Source: Actinomadura fibrosa (GTDB lineage: Bacteria > Actinomycetota > Actinomycetes > Streptosporangiales > Streptosporangiaceae). From it: 33,913 bases of DNA. Shown here in pieces: positions 23,463 to 30,895 of this stretch. The notes under the pieces were generated by a model that saw only the letters and a list, made by a program, of their open reading frames with translations, ran no database searches and had not been told where the DNA came from. The translations under genes were made by a program, and so were the position numbers. The number at the start of each line of letters is the position of its first letter. Position 1 is the first letter of the stretch. The stretch spans positions 1-33,913 of the forward strand of contig NZ_CAACUY010000086.1 of assembly GCF_900659615.1 (NCBI RefSeq). The letters run 5' to 3'.

Positions 23463-24488
23463 TCATCGCGTCCCGGTTCGGGCGGGGGGCCAGCCGCGGA
23501 GCCACTGGCGGCGCGCCGCCCAGAGCAGGCGCCAGTCCTCCCCCCGCGCGGTCGGGCGCCCCTGCCGCTCGGGACGGGCGGCGGCCAGCCGGCTCAGCGC
23601 CGCCCGCAGGAACACCCCGACGGCGAGCAGCGCCACCCCGGCGGAACGCGTCCCGGGCCGCAGGTGCCGCCGCAGCAGCGTCGCCTTCCCCGTGAACAGC
23701 AGCACGAGCTTGCCGATGCCGCTTGACGACGCGCCGACCTCGTGCCGGTAGGCGGCCCGTCCGGTCACCATCGGCCGGTAGCCGTGGGCGGCGGCCCGCA
23801 GGCACAGGTCGGCGTCCTCGCCGTACATGAAGAAGCCGCGGTCGAAGCCGCCCGTCTCGTCCCAGACCCGCCGCGCGACGAGCATGAAGCCGCCCGTGAC
23901 CACCGGCACGCGGCGCGTCTCCGTGCCCTCCGCCCACGGCCGCGGCGACTCCGGGTCGAACAGGCGGCTGCCGGGGAACAGCGAGCTGAGCAGGAACGCG
24001 AAGCAGAACGTCGACCACAGCCCCGGCCGCCCCCACCACGAGCGCGGATCCGCCGAGCCGTCGGACGCGACGCACCGTCCGCCGACGATCCCGGCGCCCG
24101 GCTCGGCGCGCGCGCACTCCAGCAGGGCCGCGATGCTCCCCGGCGCGGGCGCCGCGTCCGGGTTGACGAACACCAGCCACGGGAACCGCGCCCGCTTCGC
24201 CCCCTCGTGGCAGCCGTACGCGAACCCCCCGTTATGGCCTGTTTCCACGACCCGTGCGTCCGGGGCCGCCTTCCGCGCGACGTCCGCCGTCTCGTCCCGG
24301 GAGTCGTTGTCCACGATGAGGAGCTCGGCCGGGACCCCGCCGACGGCGGCGCGGAGCGCGCTCGCGCAGTCCTCGATGTACCGGGCGCTCCGGTAGGTGA
24401 CCACGATGATCGACACCCCGTCGTCCCCCGGCCCGGACGGTTCGTCCGACGCGCCGAGGAACCGGTTGACGCTGAGTTCAGGCCGCAC
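23463..24488 (-). CDS. Family 2 glycosyltransferase, rhamnosyltransferase-like
   Basis: The protein has 341 residues. VSIIVVTYRSARYIEDCASAL, LIVDNDSRDETADVA, GHNGGFAYGCHEGAKRA and VFVNPDAAP (the DxD-equivalent NPD) match WbbL-type rhamnosyltransferases. GGFMLVARRVWDETGGFDRGFFMYGEDADLCLRAAAHGY is the classical acceptor-side region with ED. The C terminus has a hydrophobic/amphipathic stretch that may dock to the membrane. Rhamnose or a related deoxysugar is the typical donor; donor identity here is inferred. GTG 24488 has GGGGGAGG just upstream. It is convergent with the other GT2 gene. Confidence 0.85.
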   Translation of the reverse strand: MRPELSVNRFLGASDEPSGPGDDGVSIIVVTYRSARYIEDCASALRAAVGGVPAELLIVDNDSRDETADVARKAAPDARVVETGHNGGFAYGCHEGAKRARFPWLVFVNPDAAPAPGSIAALLECARAEPGAGIVGGRCVASDGSADPRSWWGRPGLWSTFCFAFLLSSLFPGSRLFDPESPRPWAEGTETRRVPVVTGGFMLVARRVWDETGGFDRGFFMYGEDADLCLRAAAHGYRPMVTGRAAYRHEVGASSSGIGKLVLLFTGKATLLRRHLRPGTRSAGVALLAVGVFLRAALSRLAAARPERQGRPTARGEDWRLLWAARRQWLRGWPPARTGTR

Positions 24489-24611
24489 CGGCGTCCTCCC
24501 CCAAGACCCGTCCGCCGCCCCCTGGACCTTCGGGGGCCGCCCACAGCGTGCCCCATCCGCCCCGGCGACCCCGTCCGATGACCGGTCGTGGTCAGGCGCG
24601 TACGCGCCTCA
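24489..24611. terminator. Gap behind MFS gene with 16-bp GC palindrome
   Basis: The 120-bp gap between the MFS stop and the GT2 start holds no gene. A perfect palindrome AGGCGCGTACGCGCCT occupies 24594-24609 and touches the MFS stop codon. It could form a short hairpin at the transcript end, but there is no U-tract and no loop, so its role as terminator is weakly supported. Confidence 0.3.
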
Positions 24612-26450
24612 ACGGTGCCGCGGCCGTGTCCGGAACCAGGTGCGCGCGAAGCGGAGACCCGAGCGCGCGGCGAGCCGCACGGCGCCCCGGAGCGACGCGG
24701 CGATCACCGCGCCGGCCGTCGCGGGAGGGCGTCCGATGCCCGACGCCAGGGGCAGCGCGACGAACAGGCTCATCCGCCACATGAGGCGAAGCGCCGCGAT
24801 GGTCGTGGCGGACGCGGTGAGGCCCGCGGCGAGCGGGCGTCCCGTGGCCGCCCGGGGTAAAGGCGCGGCGACGGCTTTCGGAGTCGTGGGGTCGGTGACC
24901 ACTCCCGGACGCCTCGGGGACGGGACTGTGGCGGTTTTCGGGGCGGCTTCCGGGGCGGTTTCCGGGGCGGGCGGCGGGGCGGGAGGCGTCCGCGGGGCGG
25001 GGCGCAGGACGAGGAAGGCGATCAGCGCGCCGCCGAGCCCGGCGGCGGCGCCGGCCACGGCGGTGACCGCCATGGCGTCGGTGAAGGCGTGCCTCGCGGT
25101 GACGGCGAGGGCGGCGTCACCGCGGGCGGCCGCGACGGCGAGCGCGTCGCCGATCGAGTCGCGGGCCGGACCGGCGACGCCGTCCGGCAGGGCGCGGGCG
25201 TAGGCGGCGGTGAGGACGCTGCCGAGCACCGCCACGCTGAGCGCCTGCCCCACCTGCTGGACGGTGTCGTTGACGGCGGAGCCGACACCGGCGCGCTCGG
25301 CCGGCAGGGCGCCGAGCAGGGTGCCGTAGGCGGGCGGGCCCGCGATGCCGCAGCCGACGCCCATGACGACGAGGGCGACGACGAGGTGCCGGTAGCCGTC
25401 GCCCGGTGAGACCGTCGCGAGCAGCCCGAACCCGGCGGTGAGGCCGAGGAGGCCGAGCGACAGCGCGACGCGGGCGCCGACCCGCTTGTCGACGAGCACG
25501 CCGACGCCGTTGAAGGCCATCACGCAGACCACCATCGGGATGAACGCGACGCCGGTCTTCATCGGGCCGAAGCCCAGGACGAACTGGAGGTACTGCGTGA
25601 GGGCGAGCATGAGGCCGCCCGTGGAGAACGACAGCAGGACGATCGACATGCTCGCACCGCTGAAGTTCCGGTCGCGGAACAGCCTCACCGGCAGCATCGG
25701 CTCGCGGACGCGCCGCTCCCACCCGGCGAAGCCCGCGAGCGCCACGACGGCCACGGCGAAGCCCGCGCGGACCTGCCCGGACGACCAGCCGTCCCGCGGG
25801 ATGCAGATGACGGCCCAGACGAGGGCCGTCATGCCGACCGTGGACAGCACCGCGCCGGGAAGGTCGGGGCGGGCGGCCGGCCCGCGCGACTCGGGGATGA
25901 CGAGGAGCGCGGCGGCGATGGCGAGCACCGCGATCGGGATGTTGATCAGGAACACCGAGCCCCACCAGAAGTGCTCCAGCAGCAGGCCGCCGAGCAGCGG
26001 CCCGCCGAGCGCGCCGAGCATGAGCACCGCGAACCAGATGGCGATGGCCTTCTTGCGCTCGTCGTCGCCGAAGACCGTGGTGAGGATCGACAGCGTGCCC
26101 GGCATGAGGAAGGCCGCCCCGACGCCCATCAACGCGCGGGCGGCGATCAGCTCTCCGGCGCTGCCGGCCAGCGCGGCGGGCACCGACGCGCCGCCGAACA
26201 GCACGAGCCCGGCGATCAGCCCGCGGCGGCGGCCGTACCGGTCGGACAGGGCGCCCGCCGTCAGCAGGAGCCCGGCGAACGCCACGATGTAGGCGTCCAG
26301 GATCCACTGGACGTCGGCGCTGCTCGCGTGGAGGTTCCGGATCAGCGCCGGGATGGCGACGTTGAGCACGGTGTTGTCGATGACGACGACGAGCAGGCTC
26401 AGGCACAGGACACCGAGGATGAACCATCGGCGCGGGTGTGGGGCCGGCAT
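24609..26450 (-). CDS. DHA2-type MFS drug exporter (14 TM) with C-terminal extension
   Basis: The protein has 613 residues. VVVIDNTVLNVAIPAL is motif D1 of DHA2 exporters, GALSDRYGRRRGL is motif A, and GVGAAFLMPGTLSIL fits motif C of antiporters. About 14 hydrophobic segments fill residues 10-510. A Pro/Ala/Thr linker and an Arg-rich segment follow, with one more hydrophobic stretch in the last 100 residues. That extension is not typical of QacA/EmrB-like proteins, which end near residue 500. It likely expels drugs or a metabolite by proton antiport. ATG 26450 has GGGGGAG upstream. The divergent TetR gene and the TGTAC-N8-GTACA site suggest local repression. Confidence 0.85.
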   Translation of the reverse strand: MPAPHPRRWFILGVLCLSLLVVVIDNTVLNVAIPALIRNLHASSADVQWILDAYIVAFAGLLLTAGALSDRYGRRRGLIAGLVLFGGASVPAALAGSAGELIAARALMGVGAAFLMPGTLSILTTVFGDDERKKAIAIWFAVLMLGALGGPLLGGLLLEHFWWGSVFLINIPIAVLAIAAALLVIPESRGPAARPDLPGAVLSTVGMTALVWAVICIPRDGWSSGQVRAGFAVAVVALAGFAGWERRVREPMLPVRLFRDRNFSGASMSIVLLSFSTGGLMLALTQYLQFVLGFGPMKTGVAFIPMVVCVMAFNGVGVLVDKRVGARVALSLGLLGLTAGFGLLATVSPGDGYRHLVVALVVMGVGCGIAGPPAYGTLLGALPAERAGVGSAVNDTVQQVGQALSVAVLGSVLTAAYARALPDGVAGPARDSIGDALAVAAARGDAALAVTARHAFTDAMAVTAVAGAAAGLGGALIAFLVLRPAPRTPPAPPPAPETAPEAAPKTATVPSPRRPGVVTDPTTPKAVAAPLPRAATGRPLAAGLTASATTIAALRLMWRMSLFVALPLASGIGRPPATAGAVIAASLRGAVRLAARSGLRFARTWFRTRPRHR

Positions 26451-26559
26451 GGCTCCCCCTCGGGCTGCTGCGGACGGCTGTCGCGGCGCCGTCCGGGAAG
26501 GCCCGGACCCGTGGTCGCCGGAGTCGTGGCCGCAGAACAGCGCACTACTTTTCGCACAC

Positions 26560-26577
26560 TGTACTAAGATTCGTACA
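26560..26577. promoter_or_regulatory. Candidate TetR operator between MFS and TetR genes
   Basis: An inverted repeat TGTAC-N8-GTACA lies in an A/T-richer 183-bp divergent intergenic region. On the minus strand, TTGCGA and TACAGT with 18 bases between them could be the MFS promoter and would overlap the repeat. On the plus strand TTCGTA-N17-TAGACT could serve the regulator. Binding here would repress both genes. The assignment rests on position and symmetry. Confidence 0.55.
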
Positions 26578-26633
26578 TCGTTCGCAAGACGGTAGACTGC
26601 CCGGAAAGCCGTCGCCCGAAGGACACCCCCGAC

Positions 26634-27428
26634 ATGGCCCCGACCTCCGATCCCGCCGCCGGCTCGGTCTGGCTGCGTCCGGACCGGTCCCGCCGGGGCA
26701 GGCCGCAGCTCAGCCGCGACGAGATCGTGCGCGCGGCGGTCGAGCTGCTCGACGCCGAGGGCCTGGACGGGCTGAGCATGCGCCGGCTCGCCGCCATGAT
26801 CGGCGCGGGCGCCACGTCCCTCTACTTCTACGTGGCGAACAAGGACGAACTGCTCGAACTGGTCCTCGACGAGGTCATGGGCGAGGTCGCGGTCCCGGAC
26901 GTCGCCGGGGGCGACTGGCGGGCCGCGGCGGCGGAGTTCTCCCGCGGGATGCGCGCCATGATCCTGCGCCACCCCTGGACGACCGCGATCCTGGGCGAGC
27001 AGCCGAACATCGGCCCCCGCGCCATGCGGACGAGCGACCGCGCGATCGCGATGTTCCGCGCCGCGGGGTTCCGCGGCCCGGAGATCGCCTGGGCCGGCTC
27101 GCTGCTGATGTCCCACGCCGTCGGCACGGCCACCGGCGAGGTCGCGTACCGCAGGGTCGCCGCCCGGAGCGGCGCGGACGGCGACCAGGTCGGCGAGCAG
27201 CTCGGCCCCTACCTGGAGCAGGCCGGCGCCGCGTACCCGAACTTCCTCGAATGGTGGCGGGAGAACCGCGACCGCGCCGTCGACATGCGGCAGAACCACG
27301 ACGACACCTTCGAGTTCGGCCTGCGGCGCCTTCTCGACGGCCTGGAGGCCTGGCTCACCGCGCCCCCTACGGAGGACGCGAAACCCCGGGAGGAGTCCGC
27401 GGAGGACGCGGAGGGCGCGGGGGACTGA
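26634..27428 (+). CDS. TetR/AcrR family repressor (TetR_C type)
   Basis: The protein has 264 residues. The N-terminal HTH is RDEIVRAAVELLDAEGLDGLSMRRLAAMIGAGATSLYFYVANKDELLELV, about residues 27-77. The C-terminal part (MILRHPWTTAILGE, RAAGFRGPEIAWAGSLLMSHAVGTATGE) matches the TetR_C ligand-binding domain of tetracycline-repressor-like proteins. It probably represses the divergent MFS exporter and itself through the repeat at 26560-26577, with release by an exported compound. ATG 26634 is the start; upstream frames read through the promoter. The last 20 residues are acidic and low complexity. Confidence 0.88.
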   Translation: MAPTSDPAAGSVWLRPDRSRRGRPQLSRDEIVRAAVELLDAEGLDGLSMRRLAAMIGAGATSLYFYVANKDELLELVLDEVMGEVAVPDVAGGDWRAAAAEFSRGMRAMILRHPWTTAILGEQPNIGPRAMRTSDRAIAMFRAAGFRGPEIAWAGSLLMSHAVGTATGEVAYRRVAARSGADGDQVGEQLGPYLEQAGAAYPNFLEWWRENRDRAVDMRQNHDDTFEFGLRRLLDGLEAWLTAPPTEDAKPREESAEDAEGAGD

Positions 27429-27495
27429 CCGGCGCGCGGTCCGTCCTCTAAGATCGCCCGGGCCCCGCCATGATCCGGGGCCCGGAGGAGGAGAG

Positions 27496-28011
27496 ATGTC
27501 GTATCCGGACCCCCGGTACCTCGGTGCGGACGGCGAGCACAGCGCCGTGTACCGGGCCGCCGACGCGGGACCCGACCTGCTGCTCGGCCGCCAGGACGCC
27601 GACGGCGGGTTCCAGGGGACGAAGGTCCACTACCTCGGGACGGGCGGCTCCACGAACGGCGCGTTCGGCCTGTACCGGTGGGAGATGGGACCGGAGCCGT
27701 CCGGCCCGTCCCCGCACTTCCACCGGACGATCACCGAGTCGTTCTACGTCCTGACCGGCACGATCAGGCTCTACGACGGCGACGGGTGGAAGGACACGGC
27801 GCCGGGCGACTTCCTGTTCGTCCCCGAGGGCGGCGTGCACGCCTTCCGCAACGAGTCGGGCGAGCCCGCGTCGATGCTGCTGCTGTTCACGCCCGGCGCC
27901 CCCCGCGAAGGCTACTTCGAGGAACTCGCCGAGATCGCCTCCACCGGGCGGACGCTCAGCGACGAGGAATGGACGGACCTCTACCTGAGGCACGACCAGT
28001 ACATGGTCTGA
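27496..28011 (+). CDS. Cupin-domain protein
   Basis: The protein has 171 residues. One cupin barrel is visible, with metal-site motif 1 GPSPHFHRTITESFYVLTG (His, His, Glu) and motif 2 PGDFLFVPEGGVHAFRN (His). This keeps the usual 3-His/1-Glu set. Single-domain cupins of this kind include isomerases, dioxygenases and small binding proteins; no reaction can be assigned. ATG 27496 has GGAGGAGGAG right upstream, a strong ribosome binding site. It follows the TetR gene by 67 bases on the same strand and could be co-transcribed. It is convergent with the kinase gene, 24 bases away. Confidence 0.85.
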   Translation: MSYPDPRYLGADGEHSAVYRAADAGPDLLLGRQDADGGFQGTKVHYLGTGGSTNGAFGLYRWEMGPEPSGPSPHFHRTITESFYVLTGTIRLYDGDGWKDTAPGDFLFVPEGGVHAFRNESGEPASMLLLFTPGAPREGYFEELAEIASTGRTLSDEEWTDLYLRHDQYMV

Positions 28012-28035
28012 ACCTCCGGGCGCCTCACGGCACGG

Positions 28036-29484
28036 TCATCTGCTCTTGCAGTTATAGGTGAAGGTCGCCGATTCCCGCGCCGCCGACGGATTCAGGATCA
28101 TCAGGGTCGCGGTGAATTGGCGTTTACCGGGACCGCTGATCCGCCAAAGCAGATGGACCATCGCCGTTTTCTCGCCGCTCTTGACGTTCTCGGTGAGGCG
28201 GGGGCCCGGCGCCTTCTGGTCACTGCGCTTCCACTGGTATTCGATCTCACCGGAAGCGCCGTTGGTGGTCAGCGTCCCGGTCAGGTCGACGGTCGTCCCG
28301 CAGCCGTGTCTGGCCTTGTCCGGACGGACCGACACCGCGGTCACCTCCAGGGCCGGACGGCCACGGAGGTACAGCACGGCCAGGACCCCGCAGAGCAGGA
28401 GGACGGTCGCCGCGACGGCGGGCCAGCGGCGGCGCTTCCTCGGTTTCGGCGGTGTCCAGGTGGGCCAGATGTCGCCCGCCGACGTCTCGTCCGATCGCGT
28501 CGCCATCCTCCCGCCGGGAGGTCGCGGGCCCTGATCCGTACGCGTCCCTTCGATGTTCTGCCCGCCCGTGCCTCCGGCGTCCCGTCCAGCGGGCTGTTCG
28601 GCGGCCCGTGCAGGCATCTCCCCGCCGGGCCGTCCTGGAGCGGGGATGAGCGGGACGGGCGCCGCCACACCGAGCATCTCCAGCAGGGCGGCGGGCGCCG
28701 GACGGGCTTTCGGGTCCTTGGACAGGGCGGCCGCGACGACACCGCGCAACCGTCCGGAGAGGCCGGTCAGGTCGGGTTCGCCGTGCAGGACCGCCCTGGC
28801 GATCTCCGCCGCGGTCGTCCCGCCGAACGGGCGGCGCCCCGTCGCGGCGAACACCATGACGCACCCCCACGCGAACACGTCCGACGCCGGTCCCGGACGG
28901 CCGCGGAGCTGCTCGGGCGCCATGTACGCGGGCGTCCCGAGCACCTGGTCGTCGGCCGTGATGCGGGTCGCGCCGGCGGGCTTGGCGATGCCGAAGTCGA
29001 TGACGCGCGGCCCCATCCGCGACAGCAGCACGTTCCCCGGCTTCAGGTCGCGGTGGACGATGCCCGCCGCGTGGATGCCGACCAGGGCCGTCGCCATCGC
29101 CACGGCGAGCTGGTCGAGCTCGGCGCCGCGCAGCGGGCCCGAGGCCGCCACCGTCTCCTTCAGCGTCGGCGCGTCGATGAACTCGGTGACCAGGTACGGC
29201 GGGTCGGCGTCCGGGTCGGCCGCCAGGACCTCCGCCGTGGAGTACCGCGGGACGCCCATCGCGCTGACCGTCTCGCGCCGGAATCGCGCCCGGAACGACG
29301 GCTCGTCCGCCAGCTCCGGCCGGACGACCTTGATCGCGACGAGCGTCCCGTCCCGCCCGCGTCCGAGGAAGACGCTGCCCATGCCGCCCTCGCCCAGGAA
29401 GCCGAGCACCTCGTAGGCGCCGATCCAGCGGGGATCGCCGGGACGCGGCCAGCGCGCCCGCCCGGGAAGCTCCTCGGGATTCAC
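28036..29484 (-). CDS. PknB-type Ser/Thr kinase with one TM and extracytoplasmic domain
   Basis: The protein has 482 residues. Hanks motifs are complete: P-loop GEGGMGSV (about 31-38), VAIK with Lys 52, HRDLKPGN with Asp 146, DFG at 163-165 and APE at 189-191. A Pro/Gly-rich juxtamembrane linker runs to about 350. One TM segment (about 354-373, AVAATVLLLCGVLAVLYL) follows, then an extracytoplasmic domain of about 110 residues. That domain has two Cys (in GCGTT and YNCKS) that may form a disulfide and an Ig-like strand pattern; it is not a PASTA domain. GTG 29484 is the start, with GGGAG 6 bases upstream. The gene directly follows the frameshifted membrane-protein gene and may be co-transcribed with it. 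Confidence 0.9.
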   Translation of the reverse strand: MNPEELPGRARWPRPGDPRWIGAYEVLGFLGEGGMGSVFLGRGRDGTLVAIKVVRPELADEPSFRARFRRETVSAMGVPRYSTAEVLAADPDADPPYLVTEFIDAPTLKETVAASGPLRGAELDQLAVAMATALVGIHAAGIVHRDLKPGNVLLSRMGPRVIDFGIAKPAGATRITADDQVLGTPAYMAPEQLRGRPGPASDVFAWGCVMVFAATGRRPFGGTTAAEIARAVLHGEPDLTGLSGRLRGVVAAALSKDPKARPAPAALLEMLGVAAPVPLIPAPGRPGGEMPARAAEQPAGRDAGGTGGQNIEGTRTDQGPRPPGGRMATRSDETSAGDIWPTWTPPKPRKRRRWPAVAATVLLLCGVLAVLYLRGRPALEVTAVSVRPDKARHGCGTTVDLTGTLTTNGASGEIEYQWKRSDQKAPGPRLTENVKSGEKTAMVHLLWRISGPGKRQFTATLMILNPSAARESATFTYNCKSR

Positions 29485-29496
29485 CGCGCGCTCCCG

Positions 29497-30239
29497 TTAA
29501 CCGGGCTCACCGGGCACGCCGGACTGGACGGGCTGCGCCGGAACGGCCCGCTCCTGCTGAGGCTGCACCTGCACGGCCGTGGCCTGCTGCTGCGTCGCCT
29601 GCGAGCCCACCGGACCGTCGCGCGTGCCCGTCGTGCCGTCATGCGTGGGGGTCTCGTGCGTGGGCGAATCGTCCGTCTCCGGGTCGTCTGTGGGCGGGGT
29701 CTCGGTGGACGGATCGTCGGTGGGCGGCTCATCCGTGGGCGGGTCGTCCGTGGGGGGCTCGTCGGTGGGCGGGGTGTCGCGCTTCGGCGGGTTCCCGGGA
29801 CGTGTGGAACCGGACTTGTCGGTCGGCGGAGGGTTCCCCGCTCGGGTGGTGGGCGGCGTGCCGGACGGGTCCCGCGTGGGGTCGGACGGCCCGCGCGTGG
29901 GATCGCTCGGGTTCCGCGCCGGGTCGGACGGGCCTTGTGTGGGATCGGTCGCCGGCGGGGCGGGGCGGTGCGTGGGCGGAGCCGTCGAGGGCGCGCCCGC
30001 CCGGTGAGCGGGACGTTCGGCGGGTCCGGCGGCCGGGACGGCGGCGCGCGCGTTGTGGTCACCACCACGAACGCGAAGACGAACGCGAACATCGTCTTGA
30101 CGACGTCGGTGACGAGGGTCCCGGCGGCCTCGTCGTCCCTCTGCCGCCACGCCTCGGGCCGCATCCTGCCCAGACCGCCGAACACCAGGACCGCGGCGAG
30201 CGACGCGCCCACCGCGATGACCACCACCTGCACGAGCAT
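29497..30239 (-). pseudogene. Membrane protein with Pro/Thr/Asp-rich tail, apparent frameshift
   Basis: Translation from ATG 30239 (GGAGG 7 bases upstream) gives two hydrophobic segments (VQVVVIAVGASLAAVLVFGG and VVKTMFAFVFAFVVVTTT) resembling the start of DUF4239/bestrophin-like proteins. Around 29990-30060 this frame turns into an Arg/Pro-rich reading with poor third-position GC. The frame one base back (-1) becomes the one with strong codon bias and reads DPSDPTRGPSDP, then PPTDEPPTDD repeats and a Gln-rich end, stopping at TAA 29499-29497. One base missing, a sequencing error or a -1 shift would each join them. If the original frame simply continues, it stops at 29481 within the kinase start (GTGA). 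A function is not assigned. Confidence 0.5.
29690..29782. repeat. 15-bp repeats encoding PPTDD/PPTDE units
   Basis: Units such as gtgggcgggtcgtcc repeat five to six times with few changes and encode pentapeptides PPTDE/PPTDD/PSTET in the minus-strand tail frame. Substitutions fall mainly at third positions of that frame, which supports it as the translated one. Confidence 0.75.
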
Positions 30240-30382
30240 TGCGAACACCTCCGGACGACTCGGTAGCAAGCTGTCATCGGGCGCGCACGCACAGTCGTTA
30301 CCGGACGATCGGCTCCGTGTGACCATGTCTTTGTCGTTCAGCCGGATGAGGTGCCCATGCCAGGGCGGAGAGGTGTGTCGCG
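30240..30382. other. Divergent intergenic region, membrane protein / PPOX gene
   Basis: The 143-bp gap holds the ribosome binding sites of both neighbours (GGAGG for the minus gene, GGAGAGG for the plus gene). No promoter with two good hexamers and no clear palindrome was recognised. Confidence 0.4.
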
Positions 30383-30829
30383 ATGACCGGACTTGAGAAG
30401 TTCGCCCGGCTCGTTCCGGGCGACCACGGCTTGTGCGTCGTGTCGACGCTGCGGCCGGACGGGACCATCCAGTCGTCGGTGGTCAACGCGGGGGTGCTGG
30501 AGCATCCGGTCACCGGCGCGCGGGTCGTCGGGCTCGTCGCCGCCGGCGGCACCCGCAAGCTGGCCAACCTGCGGGCGCGGCCGCGCGCGAACGTCGTGGT
30601 CAGGGCCGGCTGGGAGTGGGCCGCGGCCGAGGGGCCGGTCGAGCTCGCCGGGCCCGGCGATCCGCTGCCGGGCGTGGACGGCGAGCGCCTCCGGCTGCTG
30701 CTGCGCGAGATCTTCACCGCCGCCGGGGGGACGCACGACGACTGGGCGACCTACGACCGGGTGATGGCCGAGGAACGCCGCACGGCCGTGCTGCTCACAC
30801 CGGAGCGGATCTCCGGGAACCCCGCCTGA
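30383..30829 (+). CDS. PPOX-class flavin/F420-binding split-barrel protein
   Basis: The protein has 148 residues with the split-beta-barrel start LCVVSTLRPDGTIQSSVVNAGVL. Next come GLVAAGGTRKLANLRARPRANVVVRAG, in which the TRKLANLR patch is the usual phosphate-contacting element, and AAAEGPVELAGPGDPLPG. Actinobacterial members reduce or oxidise substrates with F420 or FMN; cofactor choice is not clear from sequence. The C-terminal part (FTAAGGTHDDWATYDRVMAEERRTAVLLTPERISG) is typical of TIGR03618-like proteins. ATG 30383 has GGAGAGG upstream. A strong terminator follows 17 bases after the stop. Confidence 0.85.
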   Translation: MTGLEKFARLVPGDHGLCVVSTLRPDGTIQSSVVNAGVLEHPVTGARVVGLVAAGGTRKLANLRARPRANVVVRAGWEWAAAEGPVELAGPGDPLPGVDGERLRLLLREIFTAAGGTHDDWATYDRVMAEERRTAVLLTPERISGNPA

Positions 30830-30845
30830 ACGCCGTCCAGCCCGG

Positions 30846-30881
30846 CGGGGCGTAGGGCGATCCCGCGTGCCCTACGCCCCG
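30846..30881. terminator. Bidirectional stem-loop terminator
   Basis: A 13-bp perfect stem (CGGGGCGTAGGGC / GCCCTACGCCCCG) with a 10-base loop lies in the 66-bp gap between the convergent PPOX and propeller genes. There is no U-tract, as is usual for high-GC actinomycete terminators. It can serve both directions. Confidence 0.8.
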
Positions 30882-30895
30882 GTTCCCGGAGGACG

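Noticed and set aside
29690..29782. Short regular repeats suggestive of a CRISPR array
   Set aside because: Units are 15 bp and contiguous, with no unique spacers. They are codon-framed repeats of a Pro/Thr/Asp-rich protein.
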